Of a stretch of DNA of 64,000 nt, positions 1 to 12,773 are shown in pieces. The stretch is from Sweltsa coloradensis (lineage: Eukaryota > Arthropoda > Insecta > Plecoptera > Chloroperlidae). Made by a program: the position numbers and the translations under genes. The notes beneath the pieces were generated by a model. The model was not told the origin of the DNA. It searched no databases and saw only the letters and a program-made list of their open reading frames with translations. Location: assembly GCA_024449915.1 (NCBI GenBank), contig JAMZAV010000301.1, positions 372,001 through 436,000 of the forward strand, written 5' to 3'. The number at the start of each line of letters is the position of its first letter. Position 1 is the stretch's first letter.

Positions 1-60
1 AACTTTAGGTGGTGGGGATCGAGCCATCGACCTCCTAAATCAGACTCTCGGTAAATTGTT
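1..60 (-). repeat. tRNA-like B-box remnant, probable SINE fragment
   Basis: On the minus strand this edge reads as a pol III B-box-like motif (GGTCGATGGCTCGATCCCC). It resembles the B-box regions of the SINE-like pieces at 11.9 and 53.5 kb. No A box is visible because the window starts here. Too short to assign to a family. Confidence 0.3.
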
Positions 61-3000
61 TTAATTAATCGTTTGATAAAAAATAAGTCATTAATAATAA
101 TCACCAACGGAGATATAAATGAGGAACGAATTGGTACAAACACCTCTGAAGCTAACGTTACAAAACTAATAGTCTTCTATTAGAGAGAAAATCCCCTTTA
201 CAAAAGCATTGACACTAAAGTCGATAAAGCTATTAGGGTTAAGGGCCCCCGGTGGCGGGGGATGGGGGGGAGTAGCTTGTTTACTCACAAAAAGCTAATG
301 ATGATTTGATTTCTAACGAGGAGAGGCAGGGTTGTATTTGGCAACGATATCAAAAGACTCTATAAAATGTAAATAGTTAATTAATTTTTTTATTGGGTAA
401 ACATAATGAACAGTCTTCTGTGAACTTTTGACGAAACCAAACGTGTCAAAGTCTTATTAAAGAGAAAACAGTTAAGTTGTATGGAACAATTTATCCCAGA
501 CTCGTTTCTTTAGAATCCATCCCTTACACACAAAATAATGTCCAATACTTAGACAACACGATACCGAACAGAGAACAAAGCAAATTTAATTAACAAACTG
601 GGAACGTTTTAAACCGGCTTTCATCAGTCCTAGATGGAGGGGTGTTCTTAGAATCAAGGTCGAAATAAGACAAGACTTCTCTGGTTCTTTGTGTCACGCT
701 CCAGACATAACATCCTCAATCTTCTGTAAGAGGAATTTAAAGTTAGATCACTCCTTGTGTTAGTTGAAAACAAGTCCGACAGAGCGTGTAACTAGGTCAC
801 CCGTTCCCGACCATGAAAACAAATATCATCAAACTAACAAGCAAGCTTCATTTAGATCTTTATACTTGAACAATGGCACGATTCACCTTGTTTGCAAGGA
901 CCGGGATAGATTTTTTCTCATTCTTAAAGAAATTAACGAATTAATTGTAGATTGGAATTTCTTAATACTTTTAGTTTCCATTTTCAGTGCGATTTTAGGA
1001 GTAAAGTAACTGTTCGCAGCTAATGTCCAAGACAGGTAGGAGTGTATACACTCTGTATTAATACAGAGCGAGGAGCGAATTCAATTAGTCTACGTAACAG
1101 CCAGTGATTGATGAAGAGGGAAAAGTTGCCCCAGACAATCTTCTCGACGTAGACGAGGAAAGAAAGACGATCGCAACTTGTTGCAACTGAATAAATTACG
1201 AGTCAATTTGCTAGAAGAGATGTAGTTCGATTCGACGTCATTAGGCATGTTTGTTCGTCTGCAACAGTGCCACTCTCTGACACTGGATTGTTCGTGTGTT
1301 TCAGTGTTAAACTTTGCTCTCTGTCCGTTCTTTTCAGAGCCAATTTCAGTGCGCAAAGAATATTAATACTTGTAGTTGGTTCTACTTTAAATATAACAGC
1401 TCAATTTGTAATGTTAATACTTAAATCTGGATGGATGATCAAGTATGTTGTAACATTTTTATATAATTTATTTAAAAAAAAAAAAAAAAAACAGTAAACT
1501 CAAAATGTTGAAGAGAATCAGAGAGGGAATAGCCCCATAGCAAGGTTGCCTGATTCCCTTTATTACAACAGACTAACTTAATATAGGATACAATTATTAA
1601 ATAAACAAACAAAATATTGAAGTATCAAAATATGGTAGGCCTAAAATAGAACATACCTTTTAAATAACAATTTAACAAAAATGATATTTTTCTATTTTTG
1701 AAAGTTGGAGCATCTTTTATTTCAGAAGAATAGTATTCGGTACCTATACGGTTAACTGCTTATTTTGGTCTACGGTTTAAAATTAAGTTTTGTTCATTAT
1801 TCTTACTTTGAAATCCGCAAATCGATGATATAATCGGGTATAGAATCAGCGACCCCGAATCAAAGTTTCACGTGTAGACTTTTAAAAAGTAGATGCAACC
1901 AAATCCCCTATTTATTATGTACAGTTTTTGCGAATAAGACCTGTTGCCCGAGATAACTGTTTTGTACATCACTCTAAGGTTAGCGGTAAGTGGACCGGTG
2001 AAGGGAAAGATTTTTTCTCCATATTTCCTAAAACTTTCATTGAAACTGATTTAAATTCATGGCCTGTCAGCCGGAACTTTAAACCACATTCGGTTAAAAC
2101 ACTCTGTTAAATCCGGTGAGATTTGCATTTCTGTTTGAAACTTCCGACAACGATGAGAAAACAGCGAGAGAATTTAGGGACTTAAACACATTGAGCTCGA
2201 AATTCAATTTCAAAATCTAAAATCAAAAGGGAGGTGGATGGTTCGGAAGTGCTAGGGGAGAGAAATCTAATTACTTGTTAAAGATGGAGAGGACCGAACG
2301 TTGATGTTCGATAGAGTCTTTAGCGATGAAAGTATTAAAGTAGGTCATCGATTTGCGTTTCACACAGGTTGAATTATCATAACCATCGAGGTTAAGAGAA
2401 CATCTAAGGGATGCTAATAACAATCAGTGATATGTTATTAGATTTCAACAATTTTGATTTGGTTACAAGAGAATGAGTTAAATAAAATTTACCCTCAAAA
2501 TATAAAACTGATATATAAACCTTTTTAGTACACAACGTTTTTAAAAATACGTAATATTTCAACAATTTAACAATTTCAACAATATTTTAATAAAATATAT
2601 ATTTTGCAGCTGGCAACATTTTACAGGCAATGCCAATACACTTATCAATTTGTAAACTCGTCATAACTATCTTGGTACATACTGGTGGAGCGTGCATCAG
2701 AGTAACTTTGCTTCGAATCTCGCATAGACTATAATCTTGTGGATTTATGTTTTTATCAAGACAAGATGCATCGTTTCGAACTAGAAACATAACTTACTAT
2801 AAATTAATAAGTGGCACTCTGTATTTCTCTTAGATTACCAGTCTCAGAAATGCCATGCATTTCTATCTACAGCCATATAAACAGTAACAACCACTTAGCA
2901 TTGCAGAGATGGGATTCAAACCTCATACTAAAGTCAAAACTAAAACAAGTCCCTAGCGTTGGCTGTGGCAGAAATCTAAACTAACGGTACGGCTTCGTTC

Positions 3001-3433
3001 CTGATTTCAACATTGTGAATAAATTACGTGATTTGGATGGGTTTACACTCGATGGTGACGAAATATTTAAGGCCCTCCTGCGGGCTGCGAGTGCCGAGCT
3101 AATGTAGCTATGCTGGAGTGAGGGAGGTTTGGAGTGGCTGTCAACGGCAAGTCGACGGGGGAGAAGGTGAGAGGCCAAGTCAACCAACGAAACTCTCCAC
3201 GAAGCAATACATACATTAATGTACGTATTTTAAATTAAATGCTGCTATATACAGTACTTTTGTTTTAAAAAATATCTGTTGTACAGAAACGATTGGCATA
3301 AGGACATAGAATACAAACACAACACAAAATTGTAAAACATGGATTTTAAATAAAAATAGATGAAATTGATAATTATAATGTTTTGCACATAAAGGTGATT
3401 CCTAAGAATGGAAATGAACATAAGTTAATAGAA
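61..3433. other. AT-rich spacer, no supported gene
   Basis: Only short chance open frames occur. An A18 tract lies at 1474-1491. A G-rich stretch lies at 240-272. A GC-richer patch at 2985-3185 has a plus-strand reading of about 40 codons with protein-like composition (…NKLRDLDGFTLDGDE…). An in-frame stop lies just upstream and no splice site is convincing, so it may be a decayed transposon or chance. Confidence 0.6.
1474..1491 (+). repeat. A18 homopolymer
   Basis: Uninterrupted run of 18 A. It could be a retroposon poly(A) tail, but no recognisable element precedes it. Confidence 0.8.
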
Positions 3434-3640
3434 CAAGCACAGGTACGGGAAACAAGGAAGCGAAGTTACTTTTATTACTGATAGCGGAAGGATACCAAAA
3501 TAAAGATACACGTTTATTTTAATGTTCAAGTCCTGATTTTGTTGGAGGTGCCGATTATGAATAGTAATTTAAAACCAACTACGTTCTGTTCAAACATTCA
3601 ACAAATCGTATTGTTGGTGGTGGTGCCGGGTATTTTGCTA
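3434..3640 (+). repeat. Family F dispersed repeat, degraded copy
   Basis: Starts with a GCACAGGTACGGGAAA variant of the family head (consensus near AGCACGGGTACGGGAATA). It carries two diverged versions of the family landmark GGTGGAGGTGCCGGGT, near 3543 and 3614. Internal AAGGAAGCGAAGTTAC matches the head region of the 20079 copy. The downstream GACGGACGGACAGA part is missing, so it is truncated. Superfamily unknown. Confidence 0.55.
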
Positions 3641-3835
3641 AGTTTGGATAACGCTAGCGCTTCTTACCACGTTTTCCGATTCCTATTAATTTAAATTCAC
3701 TTCTTTTTGGTGCAATTTAATTAAGTATAATTTGATTCATTTAATGCGTCGCCGAACATTTTTATTTGTTTATATTGAAAGCTGTCGTATAATTAATTAC
3801 TCTATTGTGTGTAACTGTGTAATCATCATATTTTG

Positions 3836-3905
3836 ATTCATTGTCCTCATTTGGTTATCATTTTTATTACTGAATATGATTGACGTAAAATAAATAAATA
3901 AATAC
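3836..3905 (+). mobile_element. Retroposon 3' tail (tail family G)
   Basis: Contains TGTCCTC, then a segment reading TTACTGAATATGATTGACG followed by an AAATAAATAAATA tract. The same order (TTGTCCT, AATCA, ACTGAATAGGATAGACGTT, AATAAATAAA) occurs at 11035-11155 (minus), 49437-49556 and 57385-57462. A conserved 3' end followed by an A-rich simple repeat is typical of non-LTR retrotransposons or SINEs borrowing their tails. No body is visible, so this is 5'-truncated. Confidence 0.5.
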
Positions 3906-4099
3906 ATGAGTAGGGACATTTTTAATAAGTGGGTTTCTAGCACTTGCTGCGGTTGTTTCTGTGGCTAGCGGCCAGTAGGATACGGCGACCGTCCACAGGT
4001 GGTTGTTTCTGTTATGCTGGAGTACATATTATTATCATCTAGAGGTTATTATCAAACAAAACATGCACTAATATGATGGCCATTTAATTTTTTGTCACA

Positions 4100-4199
4100 T
4101 TAAATAAATAAAATAAATAAACAAATTCGTATTTAGAATCTACCCACTCAGTCGTATAACTGATTTTCAGTGGGGGACATTATATCAAAGCGACATTTC
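4100..4199 (-). mobile_element. Retroposon tail family C, short copy
   Basis: Starts on the plus strand with TAAATAAATAAAATAAATAA, then a segment ending ATAACTGATTTTCAGTGGGG and a GACA…ATCAAAGCGAC stretch. It matches the copies at 12610 and 24169 until about 4199 and then stops. The central CAGTtATATAACTG palindrome is altered here (CAGTCGTATAACTG). Orientation is inferred from the resemblance of the minus-strand tail to tail family G. Confidence 0.55.
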
Positions 4200-4816
4200 T
4201 AGCGCGTAATCCTAAACACTTTTAGGCAGACTTGTGTCGGTTATGTTGAGAAAGTAATATAACCGAGTTGTCAAATATAAAACAACACCGAGCAACGAAG
4301 AAAATAGTAGACTTGAAAATACGCTCACGTCATTTGAATTTATAACCCAAAGGGAATGGTTTATTTGGACGGTCCCTGACTGTAATGAGTGTGTTGTGCA
4401 CGATATCACTTGTAACTACCGACAGCGATGAACTTGTGGCGTGCGGAGAAAACACGATGCAAGATTAATAATCCCTTGCAAGATTCTCATTGAAGCGACT
4501 ACACGTTTAGAAACTGTAGACTGTTTATATCAGTGAGCACGCTAAGCTACAAGCCTTGTACATCATCTACATCACGAGGTCTAGGATGTCGAGGTACACC
4601 CTCGACACAAGCGCCTATAACGAGGCAGGAGGCTGAGAAACAAAAGGTGAAAACACTCTTTGATGGAAACGAGATTCAATTATCTTCCAGTGAGTTGAAC
4701 CTCGCCAACAAAATACAAACCCAAGTAAAAATAAAGAAAAATACAGAACTCTCAAAATCTGAAATTGTTTTACGAGCATGGGTAGGGTAAGGGAATGAAT
4801 GGAGAATCGAGTTAGT

Positions 4817-5030
4817 AATTTTGGTGGAGGTGCCGGGTTTACGGAGATCTGTTGGGGGCGATCTCCGTCTCCTGTCCCCCGGGGTCACGAGTAAACTTTC
4901 TGTACCATCCCTGCTGAAGGCCAATGTCAGCACAACTATCTCCTGTCAATCCGTGGCCACTGGTCATGTTCGGTTCGGTAGAGCACAGAGGCACGGACGG
5001 ACAGAAAAGTGATGCATGTACGGGAGCTTG
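4817..5030 (+). repeat. Family F dispersed repeat, 3' part
   Basis: Begins with TTGGTGGAGGTGCCGGGTTT. It continues through CCCCCGGGGTCAC, a CTGAAGGCCAATGTCAGCAC segment and CACGGACGGACAGAAAAG, and ends near GTACGGGAGCTT. These landmarks occur in the same order in the copies at 20079 and 43219. The head portion upstream of GGTGGAGG is missing. No coding potential. Confidence 0.7.
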
Positions 5031-6117
5031 CTACTAACATTTTGCTATTCATGAGCGTTAGAAGATAAAATGCAGATTGTTTTGTAATTATTACATGTAT
5101 TAATCAGCGAGATAATCAATTACTATAAGCAACGTTGGCTTAGTTTCTTTTATGAATTCTAGTTTGTGACGAAGCCATATTATAGGTTTCAACCTTGCAC
5201 AAATGTCGGTTTTTGGTTTTCATAAGGTGGCTTTCCAATCATTAACATACCAAAAACGAATTCAGTTAAGCTGGAAAACGTCCATTTAAAAGTTACGAAA
5301 TAATTTTGCCTTTATGTTTTTTGGAGTTCATATAACTATGTTTTCCATGTTTTCCATTTTTTAAATTCATAACCATGATTTATGTATATTTATTTATGTA
5401 GATGAATAGCAATTTGACATACACATTTTTGCTATCAACTTAAACCTTTTCCAGATGATTGCATGATTGAGTTAATACATTTTTATTTATCATACAATCT
5501 TGTATATTGTTGCGGAATGAAGCATTAAGTTAGAAACTCATGTAAGTAACGGATCTAGACCAATCTATTTATGAGGAATCTTTCACCAAAATAACGATCC
5601 ATCTCGACTTTTATTTCTCTGAGCGTACACGCAGTTTGACGGGAATTGCCATGTATTATGTACTGCTCAATTAGTCCTAGTGCATACTTGAACCAAACTA
5701 TAAACTTTGGCAATAATAAAGTTTAAGGTAGTTGTATTCAGTTGATAGTATTGTACTTAAGTTTAAAGCTAGTCAATGTTATAGTTTTAGTTTATTAATT
5801 TACATTAGAGAATTAATTATGCTGTCGTTACCTAGAAACTATCTCAGAAACTACTGCCGAGAAAAAGTTTATGCACATCCCATTGCGGCACGCACTCACT
5901 AGGGAAATATATTGTTTTCGAAACTGTTCAAAATCTAGTTTAATGTTATTATGTAAGGCCGTTGTGTTGTGTAGTGTGTTGTTGTTGTTAAATTAATTAT
6001 AAATTTCATAAGGAGCAAAATGTCGGATGGGTGAACATGAGTACAGAAAATTATAGGGGCTAGATATAATGGGTAAGTTGATATATGCAACAAGTGGATC
6101 ACGAGATGCATGCACGA
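5031..6117. other. AT-rich spacer
   Basis: No repeat, RNA or coding signal recognised. Confidence 0.5.
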
Positions 6118-6272
6118 TGTCCGAGAAAAGGAACAGGAGAGTAGAAGATGGGAGGTTAAAGAAAGGAGAGAGTTTATGGAACATGAGGGTCATGAAGCAT
6201 GAATGAACTATGTCCGAGAAAAGGAACAGGAGAGTAGAAGATGGGAGGTTAAAGAAGGAGAGAGTTTATGGA
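6118..6272 (+). repeat. Recent 93-bp-period direct duplication
   Basis: A purine-rich segment starting TGTCCGAGAAAAGGAACAGG occupies 6118-6180 and recurs at 6211-6272. The copies differ by a single A in a short A run. The 30 bp between them is not duplicated again. The near-identity indicates a young local duplication, or a polymorphism captured in the assembly. Confidence 0.85.
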
Positions 6273-7551
6273 AGAAATTAGCAGGAAAACAGAATGTGCG
6301 AGGTTTCATAAGTGATAAAATGTTAATGCAAAGCATATTCATGATTAATTGCTCACAAAAAAACTTCTCTATTTGTAAAGCAAGAACGTTGACGTGGAAA
6401 ACAAGAGTAAATTATAAAATAGTTCATAATATAAACACCGAACTTGATTGGGATAACTAGTCGCTTGAGAGTTTGTGAAATTAGCTTGTTCATACTTCCC
6501 CGTCACAGTTGGTGACATCTAAATATGACAATTCATTTACTGTCTTTTCTCACATTACTCAAATTATGTTTACATTTTGTTTTAAAGTATAACACATCAA
6601 GGTTATCAGATTTCTAGATATAATATAATTCATCAACGAGACGCATGTATAATAGTATTAAATGTCTAGTTTTGACGTTCAATACTCGTTAAAACATAAC
6701 ATGTACGTTGGGTTAAAATAATAAACAGAGTGTAATTCCACCCAGAAGGTTGACCAGAATAAAGTTTCGAATCAACGCAACTTGAAACGAGAGAAGTTTG
6801 TTGTTCGTGTGTCGAGATACTGTAGCGTATCACCTAGTCGTGCGCATTTATTGTCGCCACCTTGAAGATTTTCTTTGTCTTCAAAGTGTGTCTAGGTTCG
6901 GTATTGTGTGGAAAACACGTTAATGATGTTGTGAGCGAGACCTCAGGCGCACTATCTCGAGTGCGGGTTTACAGATAATATGGGGGGGGGTGCATGTAAG
7001 TGGTGAGGAAAAATGCTTAGTGCCAGCACGAGGCTCATGGGATAAAGTCTATCCGTCGCTACTCCCAGTTTTTAGACTATTTACTATACCTTTTAGTGTT
7101 CATGAAGCAAGTTCGGCTGGTGACTTTTCATTAATAAGCAAGCACAAACTATAAATATTGACCGCTGATAGGCCCGTCGATGACGACAAACATCGATATA
7201 CTAACTTCGGTACAGCCATAGATGAATGCTTCGAAATACATTAACGAAAACCTCCTCAGCACCATTCCTAACTACGTCCCCTGGAGGAGCATATGAAGGT
7301 AACGTGCACCCTACACGAAGCAAGCCTATGAAGAGTGTACACTGTACACTTGTGCATATTTAATGAGTGTATAATCATTAAAGTCAGCAACGTACAGAAT
7401 ATCGTAGGTTCAAGTACCTATGAATATTCAAACAAGCGTTTCTATTGAAGTGAGGGTTTTTAAACCATCTTCATTTATAGGATTTGTTTCTTCGGGCGCA
7501 ATTCTCAAGTCGAAGGACTGAACTGAGTGTAGGACATAAACACACCGATAT
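6273..7551. other. AT-rich spacer
   Basis: Nothing specific seen apart from a G tract near 6981-6990. Confidence 0.5.
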
Positions 7552-7739
7552 GAATAAAAAACACAAACACACGAACAATAACCACGATCAGAAATAAAAA
7601 CACTTAACAAAAAGTGCGTAAATTTAACCGCGAGGGAACTGTTTCCTCGCGTCTAGCTTCCGAAAATTTACGCACTTTTTGGCAAGTGTTTTTATTTCTG
7701 ACCGTAGTTATTGTTCGTGTGTTTGTGTTTTTTATATTC
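7552..7739. repeat. Long foldback (inverted repeat) with nested inner hairpin
   Basis: Left arm 7552-7625 and right arm 7664-7739 are reverse complements over about 74 bp, with about four mismatches and one 2-bp indel by eye. The inner part holds a second stem (CGCGAGGGAA against TTTCCTCGCG, 3-nt loop). A transcript of either strand would form an almost continuous duplex. The structure fits a foldback or MITE-like element, or an inverted duplication. No clear target-site duplication and no second copy in the window. Confidence 0.85.
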
Positions 7740-10700
7740 TCCCGGTCTAAGAGTCTTGTTTTTTTTTAATTATCCGATATTAATAGTTCTACATTATCAG
7801 GTGGGCGCTGTATATTATGTCCGTTAGTAGACCAACGTGTCGGCCTCCAAATGTCGGTATAATTCGGCCCAGGCCGATTTTTAATTTCAACTGTAAATGT
7901 ATACTCAACTTATTTTATGCTTATTTATCTTAGACCACGCTCTTACTCGCTTTGCGCATATTCTCTTCCACCGTGTTTAAGTTTACCTTTTACGATTGGT
8001 AACAATAAGCGACCTAAAAAAACCTTGTTCCTATACTACGTCCGGACAATGTAGCTAATTAATTGGTTTAATTAGTCTTTTAAAACAATCGGATGATACT
8101 GAAACGCAATTATCCCGTTTACAGAGCTTCCCGTACCTTAATGTTGTGTGTTTACTGGCGGATGCTCCAGTGAAAAACATTCTGCTGTTTTCAACGACAT
8201 CTTTGATTTTGTATTGTACATCAAACATTGTAATGATTTATGAACCAGACAGAGCTTTGAAAACGTAAACAACGGTAGTTTAGTTTGCCCTAATTTACCC
8301 TTTTTGAAACATTCAATTAAGGTTTTACTGTTGAGCAAAAAACATGTAATTACAGTTTGTGTATTTATTTATTTAAATCAACACAGTTCATAGTTCAGAG
8401 CATTGGAGTCTTTTGTAAATGTCTAAATGTCAAAACTGATCAAGATACATTCTAACTATTAAAGTTGTAGATTTGAATTGAGAGGTGTTTCTCTAACCGG
8501 TGTGTTAAATCGCACCCTTCAAAACCTCCCCCGCAATCCATCTGTTCGCTTCCACTAATTAAATAGGGTTGATGATAGTTATTGGAAGGGATTGCCGGCG
8601 CAAATGGACGAGTCAATTAACGCCATCGGAAGGCGAAGTGCTCTTCTGATCACTACGAAGTTAATCTGATTACCTCGCGGCGAGGTCGAAGTTCCAAGAC
8701 TTCTCGACAGAGAGCGCTGAGGGGGTGGACGAAACACGAGGGTAAAATAATATTGTGCTGCTCTGTGCTTACAAGTTTGACAATTAGTTAAATCCATCTT
8801 GACTTGAATGTAGACGTCGACGAAACAAACTAAGTTACTACGAACTTCGTCTTCGTAAACTATTGTCTATATGAAAATAAATATTTAATTCAAATTAAAT
8901 TCAAACTTTAAATATAATTATGTAATAAAATATTCGTTTTAAAAATATTTATCATTGTTAACGTGTCTAGTTATAGTAAGTTCTTAGTTTGAACTACGTA
9001 GAACTTTGAATAAAATAACATTTAACCTGCACCCTGTTTAAGCTATGTATTCATTTACCCGGTAGTAAAAACAAACTGTACCGTATAGACGAGGTTTGTA
9101 AGACGTAGCGGTGTCTTAATTGTGTTATATCGTTATTGCTATTTTGTTTTCTTAGCACACTTACATAATTAGTAACCAGAATATCTTCGTCTGAATATAA
9201 CATTAAGTGCTTTTTTCCAAGCAAGTGTTAATTCATACTCATAAGCCTTCATTAATCTGTTCATGCATTACTTCGTTGCTTTCACTCCCCTGCTCTTACA
9301 AGCATTACAACTTAGTTATTAGAAGCTCGTACTATCATAGCGATGGTTTTCACAAATATGGAGTATTCACCTTTAGTTATGCAGGCAGTTGAATACACTT
9401 TCATTATGCATATACTTAATAAATAATGGCATGTGACCCAGCAGATGGAGAATATTAGTAACTATGCTCATGGAATTGAAAAGTCAATGCTGTGTAAAAG
9501 TAAAAGTCTCGTAAAGGTACTAAACGGCGTAAACAAAAATCCATTAAAGTAGGCCTACCAAGATATTTGCGAGCTAAGAAAATATCTTTAAAGATCATAG
9601 TTAAACATAATATGTTGATTTAAAGTGACACAAGTATCAAAACATACATTAAAAAAGTAATGATTTGGATTTTTGGTGCATTGTCGATCTGAATAAATTG
9701 GAGGTAAAGCACCCGACCGTCTAATACCCCGCTGAGAATTTCTGTATTGATTTACATAGAATCAATCACACCTACGGGAGTGTTTCTCTATTAATGAAAT
9801 TGAGTCATATGATTCTGTTCATTCAACATTATATTATTAATTGTCATTTTAATTTCATTAAGTGCCTGTACTTACCAAAGTTAATGTATACACATGCAAA
9901 TTCTCTTTCAACACATACCCTTTGATTTCAACGTCCGCAAATTAGTCTACTAATGATATATTGTCATACTAAACCTTTTCACTCGAATGACGCGTGTAAA
10001 CCAAACACTCATCTAAATCAAAGCGAATCTAGGTACTTATTGCTAAGCCCATTGAAATCAATCGTGTTGACATCGGTTTATGGTCGATTGCCATTGTTAG
10101 TGGACAATTACCATCACTTTGATGAAGCATCAAATGCACATGCTCCGCACTTGATCGAGGGGCTTAATGAGTGTCAGTGCTCACCGACAATTAGTGACAA
10201 AACATTCTCTTAAAATAAAATAAAACACCGTTAATGGAGCACTTTATACAGAAACCCTTGCAATTTGCATTAACCACAGGGGCTTAATAACTTGGGATTG
10301 CCATTTAAATTGAACGAGCTTCAAGGCAATGTTATTATGAATATTTTTACATATTTTTACTGAATTTAGAATATGATTTCGTAAAAGAGTATGACATAAA
10401 GTCACTGTTATATAAAGAACAATTATCGCTGATTGGCATTGGTCAGTTGAAAATTAGAACACGCTATACGCCCCATGAAAAACAAATCCAGAATAACAAA
10501 CTGGATAAATGGTTTTCAAGAATTGGGATTAGTATGAAGCAAGCAGCCACGCTCTTAGAGTCTTAACAAGAGCCGTTAATGGAAGACATTACACTGTTAA
10601 GATAATTTGATCTTTATAGCAAGAAGAAATCTATTCATGTATCATGTTTATATTTCATGCTTCGATTTTACTTGAAATGCATGTACGGCAAAATACACAA

Positions 10701-11034
10701 AAACCTGTCAAAATATCGAATAAAACTAATTTCGCTTTTTTTGAGGTGTCTCATGTTGTCAACATCAAGTCTTGAGTTCAACGTATTGTTGTATATATTT
10801 TTTTGGTCTGAAAACGTTTGCTATTAAATTTTGAAATAATAATTGATTCAAAATGAATAAATAATCATGTTTAAAGTCGTGGTAATTTAACAAGTAAAAA
10901 TCAATGAACGTTCTTTTATTGTTTTAATAACTTAAATAAATTGCTACTATGAAGTATCAACTAAATTTTAACGTTGAGTCGTATTCTAGTTCCAGCATGA
11001 ACACTCCTCAAAGCACTTCTTTATGTTTTATAAT
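7740..11034. other. AT-rich spacer, no supported gene
   Basis: A GC-richer patch at 8570-8720 and a TAAT-rich stretch at about 10040-10330 stand out from the background. Neither has coding or RNA signatures I can defend. Confidence 0.5.
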
Positions 11035-11155
11035 TTATTTATTTATTAACGTCTATCCTATTCAGTAACAAAAATGATTTACAAAGGAGGACAACTAAAT
11101 AAATCTAATTACATAGATGCAGACACAACAATAAATTACAGTTATGTAAATATTG
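11035..11155 (-). mobile_element. Retroposon 3' tail (tail family G), minus strand
   Basis: On the minus strand this reads ATTGTTGTGTCTGCATCTAT, then TTTAGTTGTCCTCC, TTACTGAATAGGATAGACG and AATAAATAAATAAAT. The copy at 49437-49556 matches through the same blocks, so the family extends at least 110 bp upstream of the tail. Probably the 3' end of a non-LTR retrotransposon or a SINE sharing its tail; no reverse transcriptase is present here. Confidence 0.65.
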
Positions 11156-11820
11156 ATTGATTTCACACTATTCGTTAGTAATGATAAAAGTCTTATTTTC
11201 TATCCAAGTTGTATATAATATGTTGCTGACAGGAAACAAGACTAAACCGTAAAATAGAGAGGTATAAACTATAAATCTACTACTGTGGATCCAAATGGAT
11301 ACGCCGCCCGCACGCCGTTGCGATCTATCATATTCCAGCCGGCTAGTCAATCTCCTACCTTATCTATTAAGAACTCTACAGCTTCACTAATAGCCCCGTC
11401 ATAGGTGTGATGTCCTGTTCGCTCTTGTTCCCCGCTATCAGCTGCAGTGATTGAATGATTGATGGTTGTGAGAAATGTATCACTCGGAGAAATGTAGCCT
11501 AATAGTTCAGCATAGTTTTCAGAGATCTCTATCATTGCATTATTCGATGTTTCAGTGAACCTTGATCAGACTAATGTTTTATGTGTTTTTGTTGACGGCA
11601 AAAAATATGAAAAAATATGAATTTTCGCAGTCAAAAATATCAATCAGGTTATATAAGGATGACATGGACGAGGCTTTGGTATATGTTTTTGTGTCAGACT
11701 TCCACCCCTTTTTTTAGGATGCCCACTGTAGAGTACACAGCAGATTTAACCGGTGTGACTCTATCCTCTTCAGGTTACTAATATGTTATTAACGTTTAGA
11801 GTTTTTGGGAAATGAATGTT
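11156..11820. other. AT-rich spacer
   Basis: Short direct A/T repeats (AAAAAATATG twice) near 11610. No gene supported. Confidence 0.45.
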
Positions 11821-11936
11821 ACAGGGCTGTTTAAGAAGACTCAATCCCAAAACCCGGAAAAACCTTTCAGACAAGATGGCCGGTCTCGACAGAATTTGAA
11901 CCCGGGACCTTCCGAATCTTGAGCCAACACTGTCTA
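11821..11936 (-). mobile_element. tRNA-derived SINE family D, minus strand
   Basis: On the minus strand it starts near ACAGTGTTGGCTC and carries the B box GGTCCCGGGTTCAAATTC. GTCGAGACCGGCCATCTTG, a GGTTTTTCCG stretch and a GATTGAGTCTTCTTAAACAG end follow. The copy at 53408-53562 shows the same blocks in the same order, supporting a dispersed pol III-derived retroposon. The tRNA part is too decayed for a folding tRNA. Confidence 0.7.
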
Positions 11937-12609
11937 TGTACATAATATGTATTTGAAGAAGCCGAATTTTATTCACTTCCCCACCTGTCGTTTAATTTCT
12001 TCATATAATCATTCAATTTATAACACTGTTTCATGCATTCTAACTTTGATCTTTACGCCTTCTGTTCCAAAACTGTTTCCTTCTATTATTCAATTTAATC
12101 ACCAATCAAGGTATTGAACAATATTGAAGTATTTCAAATTGATCACGTTTCCTTCCACGTGTTCCCTTCACACACAGCCCATACCCGAGGTTCATCTTAT
12201 GAACACGTTACTTTCGATCCCACGCGTAGGACACGTGATCGCAGCCTCGGAGAAGGCAACACACGTCACAAACACAACACTGAGCATGCGTGTATGCCTG
12301 AGGTTTCTCCTCTGATTGATTGGTTGATCGTTGACTGATTGCGCCGAGCCTGGAGACTCACAAGGAAAGCCTTGTTAAATAACACAAAAACAAGCTTACC
12401 CCTCTATATAATATTAGTCTTGGACCACATAATATTAAGTACCTCAATATCATTTAGAAAGAAAATTAATGAAATTCAATTAAGTATTACTCTGCCACGA
12501 AGTAAGAGGGTCCCAGATCCACAATTAATGGACTTTACGATTGTTTAAACTGTTGCAGACTACAGATTTTGATGAAACAGTTTTAAAAATTTGCTAGCAT
12601 TTACAATAT
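11937..12609. other. Spacer with a GC-richer, E-box-containing patch
   Basis: 12140-12300 is GC-richer than its surroundings. It carries two CACGTG E-boxes (TCCACGTGTT, GGACACGTGA) and a GCATGCG motif, which would be compatible with a regulatory element. No TATA box with initiator or exon could be paired with it. Confidence 0.3.
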
Positions 12610-12773
12610 TAAATAAATAAAAATAAATAAATTGTATTTAGAGTCTATACCCACTCAGTTATTATATAACTGATTTTCAGTGGGGGACAGTAAATCAAAG
12701 CGACCAAGCCAACCCTGTAGGCCCCGACGCAATCGACGAGTGAGCGATAACCAACCAAAGATCGATATTTTTA
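12610..12773 (-). mobile_element. Retroposon tail family C, long copy
   Basis: AAATAAATAAAAATAAATAA is followed by a GAGTCTA…CCCACTCAG segment, a CAGTTATTATATAACTG palindrome, TTTTCAGTGGGGGACAG and a stretch ending CCAACCAAAGATCGATATTT. The segment from the palindrome to the end is almost identical to 24169-24324, indicating recent mobility. Unrelated sequence follows on the right, marking the 5' limit of the shared part. Minus orientation is inferred from the similarity of its terminal block to tail family G. Confidence 0.75.
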
